Positions 29,895-40,081 are shown, counted from the first letter of the stretch. The stretch: DNA of 64,000 bases from Desulfobulbaceae bacterium (GCA_004332195.1 SJBG01000009.1:1-64000), one strand, 5' to 3'. The notes: generated by a model from the sequence alone, not told the origin. A program made the numbers and translations.

Positions 29895-30147
29895 TAGGCG
29901 TTGTTCTGAACCGGCCGGCAAGATAAAGGACTCGTTCAGGAAATCGGCATGTTTGCTGAATGCCTGGGCAAGGGCCTCGATATACAGGGTTTGCTTGTCA
30001 GGGAAATGATGATAAAGAGACGTCGCCTTAATCCCCACGGCCCGGGCGATTTGCCGCATGCTGATCCCGGCATATCCTTTTGTTGGCAAAAAGCGGAATT
30101 GTTGCGGTTAATATTTCCGCCCTGGTGCTTTGTCTGTCCACACCCAT
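29895..30147 (-). pseudogene. Truncated, frameshifted TetR-family regulator N-terminus
   Basis: MGVDRQSTRAEILTATIPLF / KGYAGISMRQIARAVGIKATSLYHHFPDKQTLYIEALAQAF (TetR HTH) in two frames. Confidence 0.8.
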
Positions 30148-30208
30148 TTTTACAAACTCCCTGTTGCATAGCGCAGTCGAATGACGGCAAGAGCCGCGTC
30201 GTTGCTGG
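30119..30208. repeat. 90-bp direct repeat copy 1 (TetR start region)
   Basis: Near-identical to 32776-32865 with about 6 visible mismatches. Confidence 0.9.
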
Positions 30209-30315
30209 CTTTATCATAGTTGACATAACTTGCTGTCCGCATGGTTGCCGCGTCGGGAGCTTCCGTTAATACCAATACCTTCTTTTTCATAAATCTGCGC
30301 CTCCGGTTCTCATTT

Positions 30316-32007
30316 TCATAAATTTCGTCCGCTACGTCGGCTGGAGAGTAGCAGCCATATCCCGCCTATTGCCGCACCTATAAATCCAAGCAGACCGAAC
30401 ATGGGTAAACCCAGCAGTACGGGGCCACGCCCTATTGTCATAGCAATGGATGAACCTATGATCAGGGCGGCAATGACAATGCCCATGGTCAGGCGACTGG
30501 CGGCGCGATCCAGTTGATCCCCGAAACGTTGCAAACGAGTTATATCCACGTGTACCTGGAGTTTGCCGCTCCGAGCTGAGCGCAAGAGGTGGCGCAGGTC
30601 TTGGGGCAAATCGGTCAAAATTTCAAGACCACTCGCAATCGCCCGCCATCCCCGCCTGGCAAGAACATCGGGGGTATAGCGGGCCAGTATTGCCCGGCGC
30701 AGGAAAGGGGAGGCCTCTGCCACCATGTCAAACTCTGGATCGAGTTGACACCCCATACCTTCCAGGGAGATTAAAGATTTAATCAGCAGCGTTAAATCCG
30801 GTGGCAAAATGAGTTGATAGTCGCGTAGCAGGGTTGTCAGATCAGCCAGCACGGCGCTGATCTTGAGTTCTTTCAGGGGAACACCGTGGTATTGATCAAT
30901 AAGTCCATCAATTTCTAATTTCAAACAATCCGTATCGATTTCAGCATTCTCGGCCCAATCGAGCAACACTTCAACAACGCTGCCGACTTCCCTCTCCGCC
31001 AGCCCATGAAGCAAATCCACGACCTGGCTGCGTCGATCGTGGGACAAGCGGCCAACCATGCCGAAGTCGATGAAGGCGATACGGTTTTCCGGCAGGTAAA
31101 AGACGTTGCCTTGATGCGGGTCCGCATGAAAAAAACCATCCTCCAGGATCATCTTTAACACTGCCTGGTCGCCACGCTGGGCCAAGATTTTTCGATCCAG
31201 ACCAGCCCGGTCGAGGGCTTCAAGGTCACGGCCGGGGATGCCTCTGATATATTCCTGCACGTTCACACGTTCGCCGGTCCATTCCCAATATACCCTGGGG
31301 ATGACGATTTCCGGATGCGCTGCAAAATTACGGGCAATCCGCTCCGCGTTGCGGCATTCTGCGGCCAGATCCAGTTCGCGGCGCAGTGACAGTGAGAACT
31401 GGCGTATCACTTCTTGTGGTCTGAACCGGCGCATCTCCTGGGACTCCGTCTCGATAACTTTTGCCAGGCGCTGCAAGAGCCGCAGATCGGTTTCCACAAT
31501 CGACCGGATACCGGGACGCCGCACCTTGACAATGACCTCGTCTCCATCCTGCAAACGTGCGCGGTGAACTTGGGCGATGGAGGCTGCGGCCAACGGCTGG
31601 GGATTCAGCATGGCGAACACCTCTTCCGGCGCAGCGCCCAGATCTTCCTGTAACTGCTGCCTGATTTGTTCAAACGGCACTGACGGCACCCGATCCTGCA
31701 ATTTCTCGAATTCAACAATCCACTCGGGGGAAAACAGATCCATGCGGGTGGCGAGGATCTGGCCCAGTTTGATGAAAGTTGGTCCCATCTCCTCCAGGGC
31801 ACAGCGCACTCTCTCTGGCGGCTCCAACCGCGCCAGTTCGCCGACCTCTTTCCAGCGCAGCACTCTGCCTGTGTGTTCCAGGGCATTGGCCATCCCTAGT
31901 CGGCGCACCATATCGCTGAAACCGTAACGGATCAGAATTGAGGCGATATCGTGGAGTCGCCCCAGATCGCGAGCGGCACTCAGAGTTTCCCAAAGCATGG
32001 AGGCCAT
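30316..32007 (-). CDS. ABC1/AarF/UbiB family atypical kinase
   Basis: LGPTFIKLGQILATRMDLFSPEWIVEFEKLQDRVPSVPFEQI, AAASIAQVHRARLQDGDEVIVKVRRPGI, DGFFHADPHQGNVFYLPENRIAFIDFGMVGRL. Confidence 0.95.
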   Translation of the reverse strand: MASMLWETLSAARDLGRLHDIASILIRYGFSDMVRRLGMANALEHTGRVLRWKEVGELARLEPPERVRCALEEMGPTFIKLGQILATRMDLFSPEWIVEFEKLQDRVPSVPFEQIRQQLQEDLGAAPEEVFAMLNPQPLAAASIAQVHRARLQDGDEVIVKVRRPGIRSIVETDLRLLQRLAKVIETESQEMRRFRPQEVIRQFSLSLRRELDLAAECRNAERIARNFAAHPEIVIPRVYWEWTGERVNVQEYIRGIPGRDLEALDRAGLDRKILAQRGDQAVLKMILEDGFFHADPHQGNVFYLPENRIAFIDFGMVGRLSHDRRSQVVDLLHGLAEREVGSVVEVLLDWAENAEIDTDCLKLEIDGLIDQYHGVPLKELKISAVLADLTTLLRDYQLILPPDLTLLIKSLISLEGMGCQLDPEFDMVAEASPFLRRAILARYTPDVLARRGWRAIASGLEILTDLPQDLRHLLRSARSGKLQVHVDITRLQRFGDQLDRAASRLTMGIVIAALIIGSSIAMTIGRGPVLLGLPMFGLLGFIGAAIGGIWLLLSSRRSGRNL

Positions 32008-32678
32008 TATTGTTTCTTTTTATTACTGCCGGCTTTCTGGAGAGTCTCGGCAATACCCTCGAGAAAACCCGCAGCGGCCTGTGACAGTTGCGCGCCCACC
32101 TTCAAAGCTGTATCAGTGCCGGTAGTCACCCTGTCACGCACGCTCTTTTCCAGTTGCCGGGACAGCGTTTCAGCAGCCTTTGTCGCTGCCCTACCAACCA
32201 TGGTGCCGCTGTTGCGGGCGTGCTGTGCCAGATCGTTTAGTGAAGCCCTTGCCGTATCATCTGACGCTTTAGCAACGCTTTTTACGGTATCCAGAAACAT
32301 ATCTTCCAATATGAGCAGGTCATCCAACGCCTGCTTGAGATCCTGTGATCCAAAATCCTTGATGCGACCAGCTGCTTCTTCAATGGCCAGCTTGGAAGCC
32401 TCCGCTGACTTCTCCAGCGCTTCATCCACACCGGCCATTGCCTCCCGCAGTGACTGTCTGGCCTGAGTGCCCTTCTCCTTTGTGCCGGCGCTTGCACCCT
32501 GCAGCACTGCCTGGACGACCTCCCGCATCTTTTGTGCCTCAAGGTGTCCATCGCTCAGCAGCGCCTTCAAGGTAATGTCCCGGACAGTCTCGAGAATGTG
32601 CTCACCCTCTTCTACTGCGGCACGGGTTGCTGTTTCTGCTTTGCGGTTCAGATCTTCCTGTTTTGTTTGATCATTCAT
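32007..32678 (-). CDS. Phasin-like/DUF6781-like helical protein
   Basis: MNDQTKQEDLNRKAETATRAAVEEGEHILETVRDITLKALLSDG..., Ala/Glu-rich helical; shares the stop/start junction with the ABC1 kinase. Family name is from memory. Confidence 0.6.
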   Translation of the reverse strand: MNDQTKQEDLNRKAETATRAAVEEGEHILETVRDITLKALLSDGHLEAQKMREVVQAVLQGASAGTKEKGTQARQSLREAMAGVDEALEKSAEASKLAIEEAAGRIKDFGSQDLKQALDDLLILEDMFLDTVKSVAKASDDTARASLNDLAQHARNSGTMVGRAATKAAETLSRQLEKSVRDRVTTGTDTALKVGAQLSQAAAGFLEGIAETLQKAGSNKKKQ

Positions 32679-32775
32679 TACGTTCTCCTCTTTTATTTGG
32701 TTACCATAAAAAGACTGCCTTGTATTCAATGGTGAATCCCCGCCTGTTTTAGGGGAAATGGTGATAGAGAGACGC

Positions 32776-32865
32776 CGCCCTGGTGTTTTGTCTGTCCACA
32801 CCCATTTTTACAAACTCCCTGTTGCATAGCGCAATCGAATGACGGCAAGAACCGCGTCATTGCCG
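32776..32865. repeat. 90-bp direct repeat copy 2 (second, internally deleted TetR start fragment)
   Basis: Reads on minus MGVDRQNTRAASLYHHFP, i.e. the TetR start joined directly to SLYHHFP. Confidence 0.85.
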
Positions 32866-32879
32866 GTCGCATCAGGTAG

Positions 32880-33810
32880 CCCTTGATTGACGCCAGGTTC
32901 AACTTGAGCAGTTCGCCCAGAGTCCAGGCTGTTTGTTTCTCTGAAGAGGTTCTCGGGCCGCTTGAGCAGCAGTCAGCGTTTGCGTTTAAGAACATTCTCC
33001 TGGCCATTGGCCTTGAACTGTTTGACCTCATCAAGCTAAATCTCGTCAATTGCCTCGTTGAACTTCCGCATGATGTGGAAACGATCGAGAATGTTCAGGG
33101 CCTGTGGAGCTCTTCTCGCAATGACCTTGAGGTACGGCGCCCACATGTCGCTGCAGATGAGATGAACTGTAGTTTGGCACTGTTCTCTCTGGGCTAAACT
33201 CATGAAAGAACCGCAGCAGCGTTTTAACTAAGGCGTTTAAGACCGCTCCAAAGGAGTCGTCTGGCACCGGCATTGACCTGATAAACCAGCGTCAGGTACT
33301 TATGCCCTTTGAAAACGGCGATTTCATCCACGCCGATCTCGGTAACACCCTTAAGGCTTCTGCGCCCAGACCGTAATTAACGACAAACTTGACGGCTTGG
33401 AACACGGTGTCCCATCTGGTCTTAAAAATATCGGCCGTTTCCTTTAAGGACAACCGCTTCGCCCAGTAAGACAGGAAAACCTGGTAGGAAAAAGTCATTC
33501 GTTTCTTGCCGTAGGCCCAAGGTAGGGACTCGACCTTGACACCGTGCTCCGGACATTTGACTAGGGCGTGGCGCATAACGAAAGTAAGCCGCAAATGACC
33601 AAATCGGCAGATACTTAAACAGTCGCTCACCCTCGCGGTCATAGACCGTTCGTCGCTTACCGCACTTAGTGCAAATCGGCCGGCTGTTGCGGCGCGGCTC
33701 AATGTCAATGACCAGAGGCTCTCCACGCCATCGACAAGCTTGACGCAGGTGGAGCCGTAAACGAATGACTTGAATCGTTCAACTTTGTTCAGTAGAGTCT
33801 TGATCAGCAT
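32880..33810 (-). pseudogene. Degenerate ISL3-family transposase
   Basis: CPEHGVKVESLPWAYGKKRMTFSYQVFLSYWAKRLSLKETADIFKTRWDTVFQAVKFVVNYGL then, in other frames, LICSDMWAPYLKVIARRAPQALNILDRFHIMRKFNEAIDEI and LLLKRPEN; multiple frameshifts. Confidence 0.8.
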
Positions 33811-33883
33811 TGTCTTTCTCTGGTTTGGGTTTGATAGTTTCGGGAAAAACCATCTTATCCATCCAGAAAAGACAATGCTCTAC

Positions 33884-33970
33884 TTAAGCCTCCTTGTTGA
33901 TCGGTATCGATCAACCATTTTCACTGTCGCCTATTCACAGATTCTGCGGAGGAGGCTTAAACCTATTGCA
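33884..33970. repeat. ~87-bp palindrome-ended element TTAAGCCTCC...GGAGGCTTAA with internal REP-like hairpin
   Basis: Perfect 10-bp terminal inverted repeats; internal GTTGATCGgtatCGATCAAC palindrome. Confidence 0.7.
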
Positions 33971-34079
33971 AAAGTTTGAAAAGTTGAAAATGATTTTAAT
34001 CTCAGCAATTGACCAAAACTTTATTTCCTCGATAGACTGAACCAAATCCGCCGGAAGTAACCACAACGAGAATCAGCGA

Positions 34080-35363
34080 TCAGCAAGTTGCGCTGCGGTC
34101 CAGAGCTTTCCTTCCGATATCTCGACGATAATAGCAACCAGGCCAGGAAATAACCGCCGTCGCCTGATAAGCTCGATCAATGGCCGCCGGCAAGGTCTCA
34201 GCCAGGGCCGTAATCCCCAGAACCCGACCACCGGCGGTAACCACTTGCCCTTTTTCCCGTCGAGTCCCGCCATGGAAAATCTTCACCCCGGCCAACTTGG
34301 CGGTGGCATCCAGGCCGGTGATCTCATGGGCGATGGTATAAGAACCAGGATAACCCTCCGAGGCCATGACCACGCAGACCGCGGGGCGAGGATCGATATC
34401 TAGACTGATCTTTTCCAGACGCTGGTCAATCACCGCCTCGATAACCTCGCTTAAGTCGCTACGCAACCGCATCAACAAAGGCTGAGTTTCGGGATCACCG
34501 AAACGACAGTTGAACTCCAGAACTTTGGCCTCGCCATCTTTGATCATCAATCCAGCATAAAGCACCCCCTGATAAGGCCGACCTTCCGCGGCCATCGCCG
34601 CCATCGTGGGGTACATGATCTTGGTCATGACCTGGCGCTCGATCTCCGGGGTCAGCGCCGGAGCTGGGGAATAGGCCCCCATCCCCCCGGTGTTGGGACC
34701 ACGATCCCCGTCGTAAATCGCCTTGTGATCTTGAGAGCTGGGCAGCGGTAAGACCGTTTTGCCGTCGGCAAAGGCCACAAAAGAAACCTCCTCGCCGGGC
34801 AGAAATTCCTCGATTACCACCCGGCAACCGGCATCGCCGAAAGCTCGTTCAGTCATGATCAGATCAAGAGCGGCCAGGGCCTCGGTCCGGTTGGCGACGA
34901 TGATCACCCCTTTGCCGGCAGCCAGCCCGTCGGCCTTGATAACCACCGGGAAATTTAGGCTATCGAGATAATTGACCGCTTGTTCCCGTTCGGCAAATAC
35001 CGCGTAAGCGGCCGAGGGAATTTGGTATTTAGCCAACAGATCCTTCATGAAAACCTTGCTGCTTTCAAGAGCCGCCGCCCGACGAGTCGGCCCGAAAATC
35101 CGCAACCTCTGATCCCGGAAATAATCGACTATTCCCTGACTTAAAGGGGCCTCAGGCCCAATCACGGTAAGATCGATGCCCTCGGCCCGGACCAAGGCGG
35201 CCAAGGCTTCATGATCAAAAACCTCAAGCTCAACGAGGGTGGCCAGTTCGGCAATTCCGGCATTACCCGGGGCACAGTAAACCTTGCTCACCCGCGGCGA
35301 ACGGCTGAAGCTCCACGCCAGAGCATGCTCCCGACCACCCGAACCGATAATCAATATTTTCAT
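34080..35363 (-). CDS. purD: Phosphoribosylamine--glycine ligase
   Basis: MKILIIGSGGREHALAWSFSRSPRVSKVYCAPGNAGIA, VIKADGLAAGKGVIIV, NTGGMGAYSPAPALTPEI. Confidence 0.97.
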   Translation of the reverse strand: MKILIIGSGGREHALAWSFSRSPRVSKVYCAPGNAGIAELATLVELEVFDHEALAALVRAEGIDLTVIGPEAPLSQGIVDYFRDQRLRIFGPTRRAAALESSKVFMKDLLAKYQIPSAAYAVFAEREQAVNYLDSLNFPVVIKADGLAAGKGVIIVANRTEALAALDLIMTERAFGDAGCRVVIEEFLPGEEVSFVAFADGKTVLPLPSSQDHKAIYDGDRGPNTGGMGAYSPAPALTPEIERQVMTKIMYPTMAAMAAEGRPYQGVLYAGLMIKDGEAKVLEFNCRFGDPETQPLLMRLRSDLSEVIEAVIDQRLEKISLDIDPRPAVCVVMASEGYPGSYTIAHEITGLDATAKLAGVKIFHGGTRREKGQVVTAGGRVLGITALAETLPAAIDRAYQATAVISWPGCYYRRDIGRKALDRSATC

Positions 35364-35648
35364 CTCTCTCTTCGCGCCAGATAAACTTTGAATTAAATGT
35401 TGAACCTGTTGCCGTTTCTAGAGAATACCGTTTCCACCGCCTTTTTTCAAGGCGAGCGGCAAAGCGCCCTTAGCCCACATTACCCTTGACAGGCCACTGC
35501 CACTTTGCATAAGATCGACTAACGCCAAGGAGTAAAAATATCCAGCCCCTTTGTCGGCAGCAATCAAACAGTGCTCTGCTGTTTGATTAAACCAAACTGG
35601 TGAGTCACAAATTATTGGCTAAAAAAGCCTCATTTTATCCCAGCTTAA

Positions 35649-35790
35649 GGCTATCTTGAAAAATTAGCTATTTTGTTCGAGTTTACGGCATGCGAAAAAA
35701 AAATTACCCAGGCATATGGTTGGTATTCCGAGGATAATTTTTTGAGCATAACGCAGAAATCGGGCGAAAGAGCAATTTTTCAAGGTGGCC
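35649..35790. mobile_element. MITE-like element family 1, copy 4
   Basis: 142 bp; flanks TTAA/TTTA; right flank overlaps the greA stop codon. Confidence 0.92.
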
Positions 35791-35791
35791 T

Positions 35792-36292
35792 TTAGTCATC
35801 ATCGTCCGACGACGGCGGCGCAATATCGATCACCTCAAACTGCCGAACCCCGCCCGGGGTTTTAACCACGATCTCGTCGCCCACCGATTTCCCGATCATT
35901 GCTCGCCCCAGGGGTGATAACACCGAGATGCTGCCAGCCTCAACACTGGCTTCCTCCGGCCCCAGTAGCTGGTAGCTAACCTCGTCATCGGTATCAAGAT
36001 TGACCAGTTTGACCACCACTCCGAAGACCACTCGCTCACAATCCAAGGTCAGGGCGCGGCAATCAATGACCTCGGCACGGTTCAATTTGTCCTTTAGTTC
36101 CATGATCCGACCTTCAATATGGCTCTGGCGCTCCTTGGCCGCGTGATATTCAGCATTTTCCTTAAGATCGCCATGTCCCCGCGCCGTCTCAATAGCCTTG
36201 ATCAATTCCGGTCGCTCCTGCCGCTGGAGGCCATGCAACTCCGCTCGAAGTTTCTCGTAGCCTTTCTGGGTTATGGGAATACGTTCAACCAT
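35792..36292 (-). CDS. greA: Transcription elongation factor GreA
   Basis: MVERIPITQKGYEKLRAELHGLQRQERPELIKAIETARGHGDLKENAEYHAAKERQ. Confidence 0.96.
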   Translation of the reverse strand: MVERIPITQKGYEKLRAELHGLQRQERPELIKAIETARGHGDLKENAEYHAAKERQSHIEGRIMELKDKLNRAEVIDCRALTLDCERVVFGVVVKLVNLDTDDEVSYQLLGPEEASVEAGSISVLSPLGRAMIGKSVGDEIVVKTPGGVRQFEVIDIAPPSSDDDD

Positions 36293-36515
36293 TCTACTTC
36301 CATCCTCCAACCAACTCATCATCATAAGATCTGGGTTTTGCAAACGTGACAAAAACAAGGTACAAGGAATGTAAACAAGGTGAAATCGCAAAAGAGTCGG
36401 CAACTAGTAAAAACAACTTTAGAGAACCCGCCTTTCTCATGAACGGACAGAGTAACAAACGTAGCACCCGGCTGTCATCTTAAAAAGGTAATACCGGCAA
36501 CGAGGAGAGCTTAAC

Positions 36516-36728
36516 ATGAAACCATTGCTGTTTTTTCGTTCGATGGCTGGACCCCTGATGATCCTGTTTGCCGGCTTGACGACTCTCGCTTGTACCCCCA
36601 GGGTGGAGGTGGTCATGCCCAGCGAGCCCATTCATATCAAGCTTGACATTAAAATCGAACATGAAATCAGAGTCAAGGTTGACCGCGAACTGGATAACCT
36701 GTTCAGCCCGGAAAGCGGCCTTTTTTAA
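36516..36728 (+). CDS. ynbE: YnbE-like lipoprotein
   Basis: 70 aa with lipobox-like LTTLAC and TPRVEVVMPSEPIHIKLDIKIEHEIRVKVDRELDNLF. Confidence 0.8.
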   Translation: MKPLLFFRSMAGPLMILFAGLTTLACTPRVEVVMPSEPIHIKLDIKIEHEIRVKVDRELDNLFSPESGLF

Positions 36729-36802
36729 TCGGATGTTTACCAGGAGCAAAAATCGCGTCCTGATCTTTTTGGAGCCAGACTGAAATCAATTTTCATTAGG
36801 AG

Positions 36803-37198
36803 ATGACGATGACTACTCTGCGTAAATGCTGCTATCCTCGCGGTTTCAAGAAGTTGCCAGTCATGCTGCTGTCGGTTTTGTCGCTGCTGTTGTGGTTAGC
36901 TCCGGGAGCAGCGGCCATGACCCTGCAGGATGCCATCAATGCTCTGGGCGAGGCCAAGAATCAGGGGCTGGTAGGGGAACAATCAAACGGCTACCTTGGG
37001 GTGGTCGCCGGCAACGCCCGGGGTGAGGCCATCGCCTATCTGATCAATAACGCCCGCCGGGCTGAGTATCAGCGGATGGCTCGGGAAAACAATATTTCCC
37101 TGCAGGACGTGGAGCTGATGGCTGGCCAGAAGGCCATCAACCTGACCCCCCCAGGTCAATTCATCAGAATGCCGGACGGCCAATGGCGCCGCAGGTGA
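36803..37198 (+). CDS. ydbL: YdbL family protein (DUF1318)
   Basis: MTLQDAINALGEAKNQGLVGEQSNGYLGVVAGNARGEAIAYLINNARRAEYQRMARENNISLQDVELMAGQKAI. Confidence 0.85.
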   Translation: MTMTTLRKCCYPRGFKKLPVMLLSVLSLLLWLAPGAAAMTLQDAINALGEAKNQGLVGEQSNGYLGVVAGNARGEAIAYLINNARRAEYQRMARENNISLQDVELMAGQKAINLTPPGQFIRMPDGQWRRR

Positions 37199-37259
37199 AC
37201 CAGTCGCAGCCCGTAAAAACCCCAAAAGAGGTCAGAACTTTTGAGATTTAAGAGTTGAT

Positions 37260-37775
37260 ATGGATAAAAAAAACAGCAACACTGGAAAAAGTGACCAGAA
37301 TTGCGCTTTAATCATGGCCGCCGGGGGCCTTATTGAGCGGGGGCAAGGAGTGAGTTTGCGAATTGCGGTGATTCACCGTCGGCGCTACCACAACGACTGG
37401 AGTTTACCCAAGGGCAAACAGGATCCAGGCGAGAATCTGATGGAAACGGCTCGGCGCGAAATTTACGAAGAAACCGGCTGTCGGGTCCAGCTCAACGGCT
37501 TTGCCGGTTGCATCCAGTATTTTGTTGAGGAAACACCCAAGGTGGTGCTTTACTGGAAAATGCTCGAAATCAATAGTATCAATATTTTCAAGCCATCCAG
37601 CGAAGTGGCCAAGCTGGATTGGCTGACCCCGGCCGAGGCATTGCAACGCCTCACCTATGAAGACGAAAAGGAATTGCTAAGCCGAGTTTACCATACTAGC
37701 TTGGCTGATCCGTCAACCAAGCATTCATCAAACCAGTTTCCGGCGGCATTGCCCTCTTTACCCCTTACAAAATAA
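37260..37775 (+). CDS. NUDIX hydrolase
   Basis: [28 protein letters not shown] Nudix box. Confidence 0.93.
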   Translation: MDKKNSNTGKSDQNCALIMAAGGLIERGQGVSLRIAVIHRRRYHNDWSLPKGKQDPGENLMETARREIYEETGCRVQLNGFAGCIQYFVEETPKVVLYWKMLEINSINIFKPSSEVAKLDWLTPAEALQRLTYEDEKELLSRVYHTSLADPSTKHSSNQFPAALPSLPLTK

Positions 37776-39372
37776 AGCGGCTCAAGTCTTCATCGCCCAC
37801 CACCTCAGCCAACTGCTGACGGACATAATCGGCGCTTATCTCGAATTTTTTTTCACTCAAATCGGATGCCTCAAAGGCCAGGGTTTCCAGCAAACGTTCC
37901 ATAACGGTGTGCAGACGCCGGGCCCCGATATTTTCGGTGCGGGAGTTTACCTCGGTGGCCAGGCGGGCCACCTCGCGAATGGCCTCGTCGGTAAATAAGA
38001 GGTCTATTCCCTCGGTTTTCATCAAGGCGACATACTGTTTAAGCAACGCGTTTTGCGGTTCGGTGAGAATTCGGTAAAATTCCTCTTCCCCCAGCGAGTT
38101 AAGCTCCACTCGAATGGGAAAGCGGCCTTGGAGCTCGGGAATCAGGTCGGAGGGCTTGCACACATGAAAAGCCCCACTGGCAATAAACAAAATATGATCG
38201 GTGTGGACCATCCCGTGTTTAGTGGTCACCGTTGAACCCTCGACGATGGGCAACAGATCGCGCTGGACCCCTTCCCGGGAGACCTCGGGGCCATGCCCCG
38301 AACTTCCGGCCCTGGAAGCAATTTTATCGATTTCATCCAGAAAAACAATCCCGGCCTGCTCGGTGCGACCGATGGCCAAGCGGATCACCCGGTCATGGTC
38401 GATGAGTTTTTCCGCTTCGCTCTGCTGTAGAATTTCCCGAGCTTCCCGAATCTTACATTTGCGTTTTTGGGTCTTGCGAGGGAACATCTTGCTAAACATG
38501 TCCCGCAAATTGGATTCCATGCCATCCATGCCGCCAGCCGACAACATCTCAAACATCGGGGTGGACTGCTGCTGTTCCAGCTCAACCTCCACTTCGCGCT
38601 CATCAAGCTTACCCTCCCGCAGCATCTTGCGGAATTTCTCTCTGGTGCTCTCAGAGAACCCACCGGGGCCGGGGCTGCCGGTTGCGCTGACTGGCGTCGA
38701 AGTTTCGGCGGCAGTCCGGGCCATCGTCGCCATGTCGGTTGGCCGGAGCGGGCCGGCCTTGCTGCCGGCAGCAGCATCGGGCAGACCAGTGACGTCCGCA
38801 ACCGCCGGAGAGATGTCCTTGCCACCACCTGTGGGCCCGCCTGCACCCCAAGCGAAAAAGGGCGAAACCCCAGCTCCGGCGCTTCCAGGACGGGACGATG
38901 AAGGTGGGACCAGCAAATCAAGAATCCGCTCCTCGGCCAGGATTTTGGCTTTTTCCCGGACCATCTCCCGCTCTTCTCCCCGGACCATATTGATGGCCAA
39001 CTCCAAAAGGTCTCGGATTATCGATTCAACATCTCGACCGACGTAGCCCACTTCGGTAAACTTGGAGGCCTCCACTTTGAGAAAAGGCGACTGGGCCAGA
39101 CCCGCCAAGCGGCGGGCGATTTCGGTCTTGCCGACTCCGGTGGGGCCGATCATGATAATGTTCTTGGGAGCGATTTCATCCCGCAAAGGGGGCGGTACCC
39201 GGCGGCGGCGCCAGCGGTTGCGCAGGGCGATGGCCACCGAACGCTTAGCCTGGCTCTGACCGATGATATAGTCATCCAGTTGACGGACAATCTCCCGAGG
39301 AGTATGAGAATTGACCGCCCCGGCATCTGGTTCTTCTTTCTCATAATTGGTCGTAATTGGCATAATCATCAA
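37765..39372 (-). CDS. hslU: ATP-dependent protease ATPase subunit HslU with extended I-domain insert
   Basis: [87 protein letters not shown]. Confidence 0.96.
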   Translation of the reverse strand: MMIMPITTNYEKEEPDAGAVNSHTPREIVRQLDDYIIGQSQAKRSVAIALRNRWRRRRVPPPLRDEIAPKNIIMIGPTGVGKTEIARRLAGLAQSPFLKVEASKFTEVGYVGRDVESIIRDLLELAINMVRGEEREMVREKAKILAEERILDLLVPPSSSRPGSAGAGVSPFFAWGAGGPTGGGKDISPAVADVTGLPDAAAGSKAGPLRPTDMATMARTAAETSTPVSATGSPGPGGFSESTREKFRKMLREGKLDEREVEVELEQQQSTPMFEMLSAGGMDGMESNLRDMFSKMFPRKTQKRKCKIREAREILQQSEAEKLIDHDRVIRLAIGRTEQAGIVFLDEIDKIASRAGSSGHGPEVSREGVQRDLLPIVEGSTVTTKHGMVHTDHILFIASGAFHVCKPSDLIPELQGRFPIRVELNSLGEEEFYRILTEPQNALLKQYVALMKTEGIDLLFTDEAIREVARLATEVNSRTENIGARRLHTVMERLLETLAFEASDLSEKKFEISADYVRQQLAEVVGDEDLSRFIL

Positions 39373-39387
39373 GGCAACCTGCTCCCG

Positions 39388-39918
39388 TTAAAGAGTTTCA
39401 AGGTGGATATTGTCGTTGGTATAAACACAGATACCGCCAGCAATTTTCAACGACACCTGGCAAATCTCGGCAGCATCCAAAGCGCTGTGAGCCACCAGGG
39501 CCTTGGCGGCCGCCTGGGCGTAGGGACCGCCGGAACCGATGGCGAGAATGCCGTCATCGGGTTCAATCACATCACCATTGCCGGAAATCAGCAAGGATCG
39601 TTCGCCGTCCACCGCCACCAGCAGAGCCTCCAGACGGCGAAGCATGCGATCGGTGCGCCACTCCTTGGCCAGCTCCACCGCCGCTCGCAACAAATTACCG
39701 TTGTACTTTTCCATCTGCTGTTCCAGCTTGTCGAAAAGGGTGAAGGCATCGGCAGTAGCCCCGGCAAAGCCGGTGATTACCCGACCATGATACAGGCGAC
39801 GAATCTTGCGCGCCTGGTGTTTAACCACCACATTGCCCATGGTGACCTGACCATCCCCGGCCACCGCCACCTTGCCCTGGTGTCGCACCGCCAGCACTGT
39901 GGTCGAACGTATTCTCAT
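39388..39918 (-). CDS. hslV: ATP-dependent protease subunit HslV
   Basis: [62 protein letters not shown]; start at the internal ATG. Confidence 0.96.
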   Translation of the reverse strand: MRIRSTTVLAVRHQGKVAVAGDGQVTMGNVVVKHQARKIRRLYHGRVITGFAGATADAFTLFDKLEQQMEKYNGNLLRAAVELAKEWRTDRMLRRLEALLVAVDGERSLLISGNGDVIEPDDGILAIGSGGPYAQAAAKALVAHSALDAAEICQVSLKIAGGICVYTNDNIHLETL

Positions 39919-40081
39919 CTTATATGGTCCTCCGAAGTTTGATGATCCCGTAAAAAGTCCAAATTTCCACAATTGGTGACACTAACTCAACGATCTGCGC
40001 CGCAAAACCTTCGTTTTTTGGAGTTTTTACGGAACCGTCAGGTTTAATCGCCGCCCCCCGATTCGGGGAAGGTTGTGATTC

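Noticed and set aside
34080-35363. purD region as part of an unusual system
   Set aside because: Ordinary housekeeping gene; nothing unexplained inside the coding sequence.
38201-39046. 281-aa plus-strand ORF over hslU
   Set aside because: Antisense to hslU, Ser/Pro/Ala-rich composition mirrors the hslU insert.
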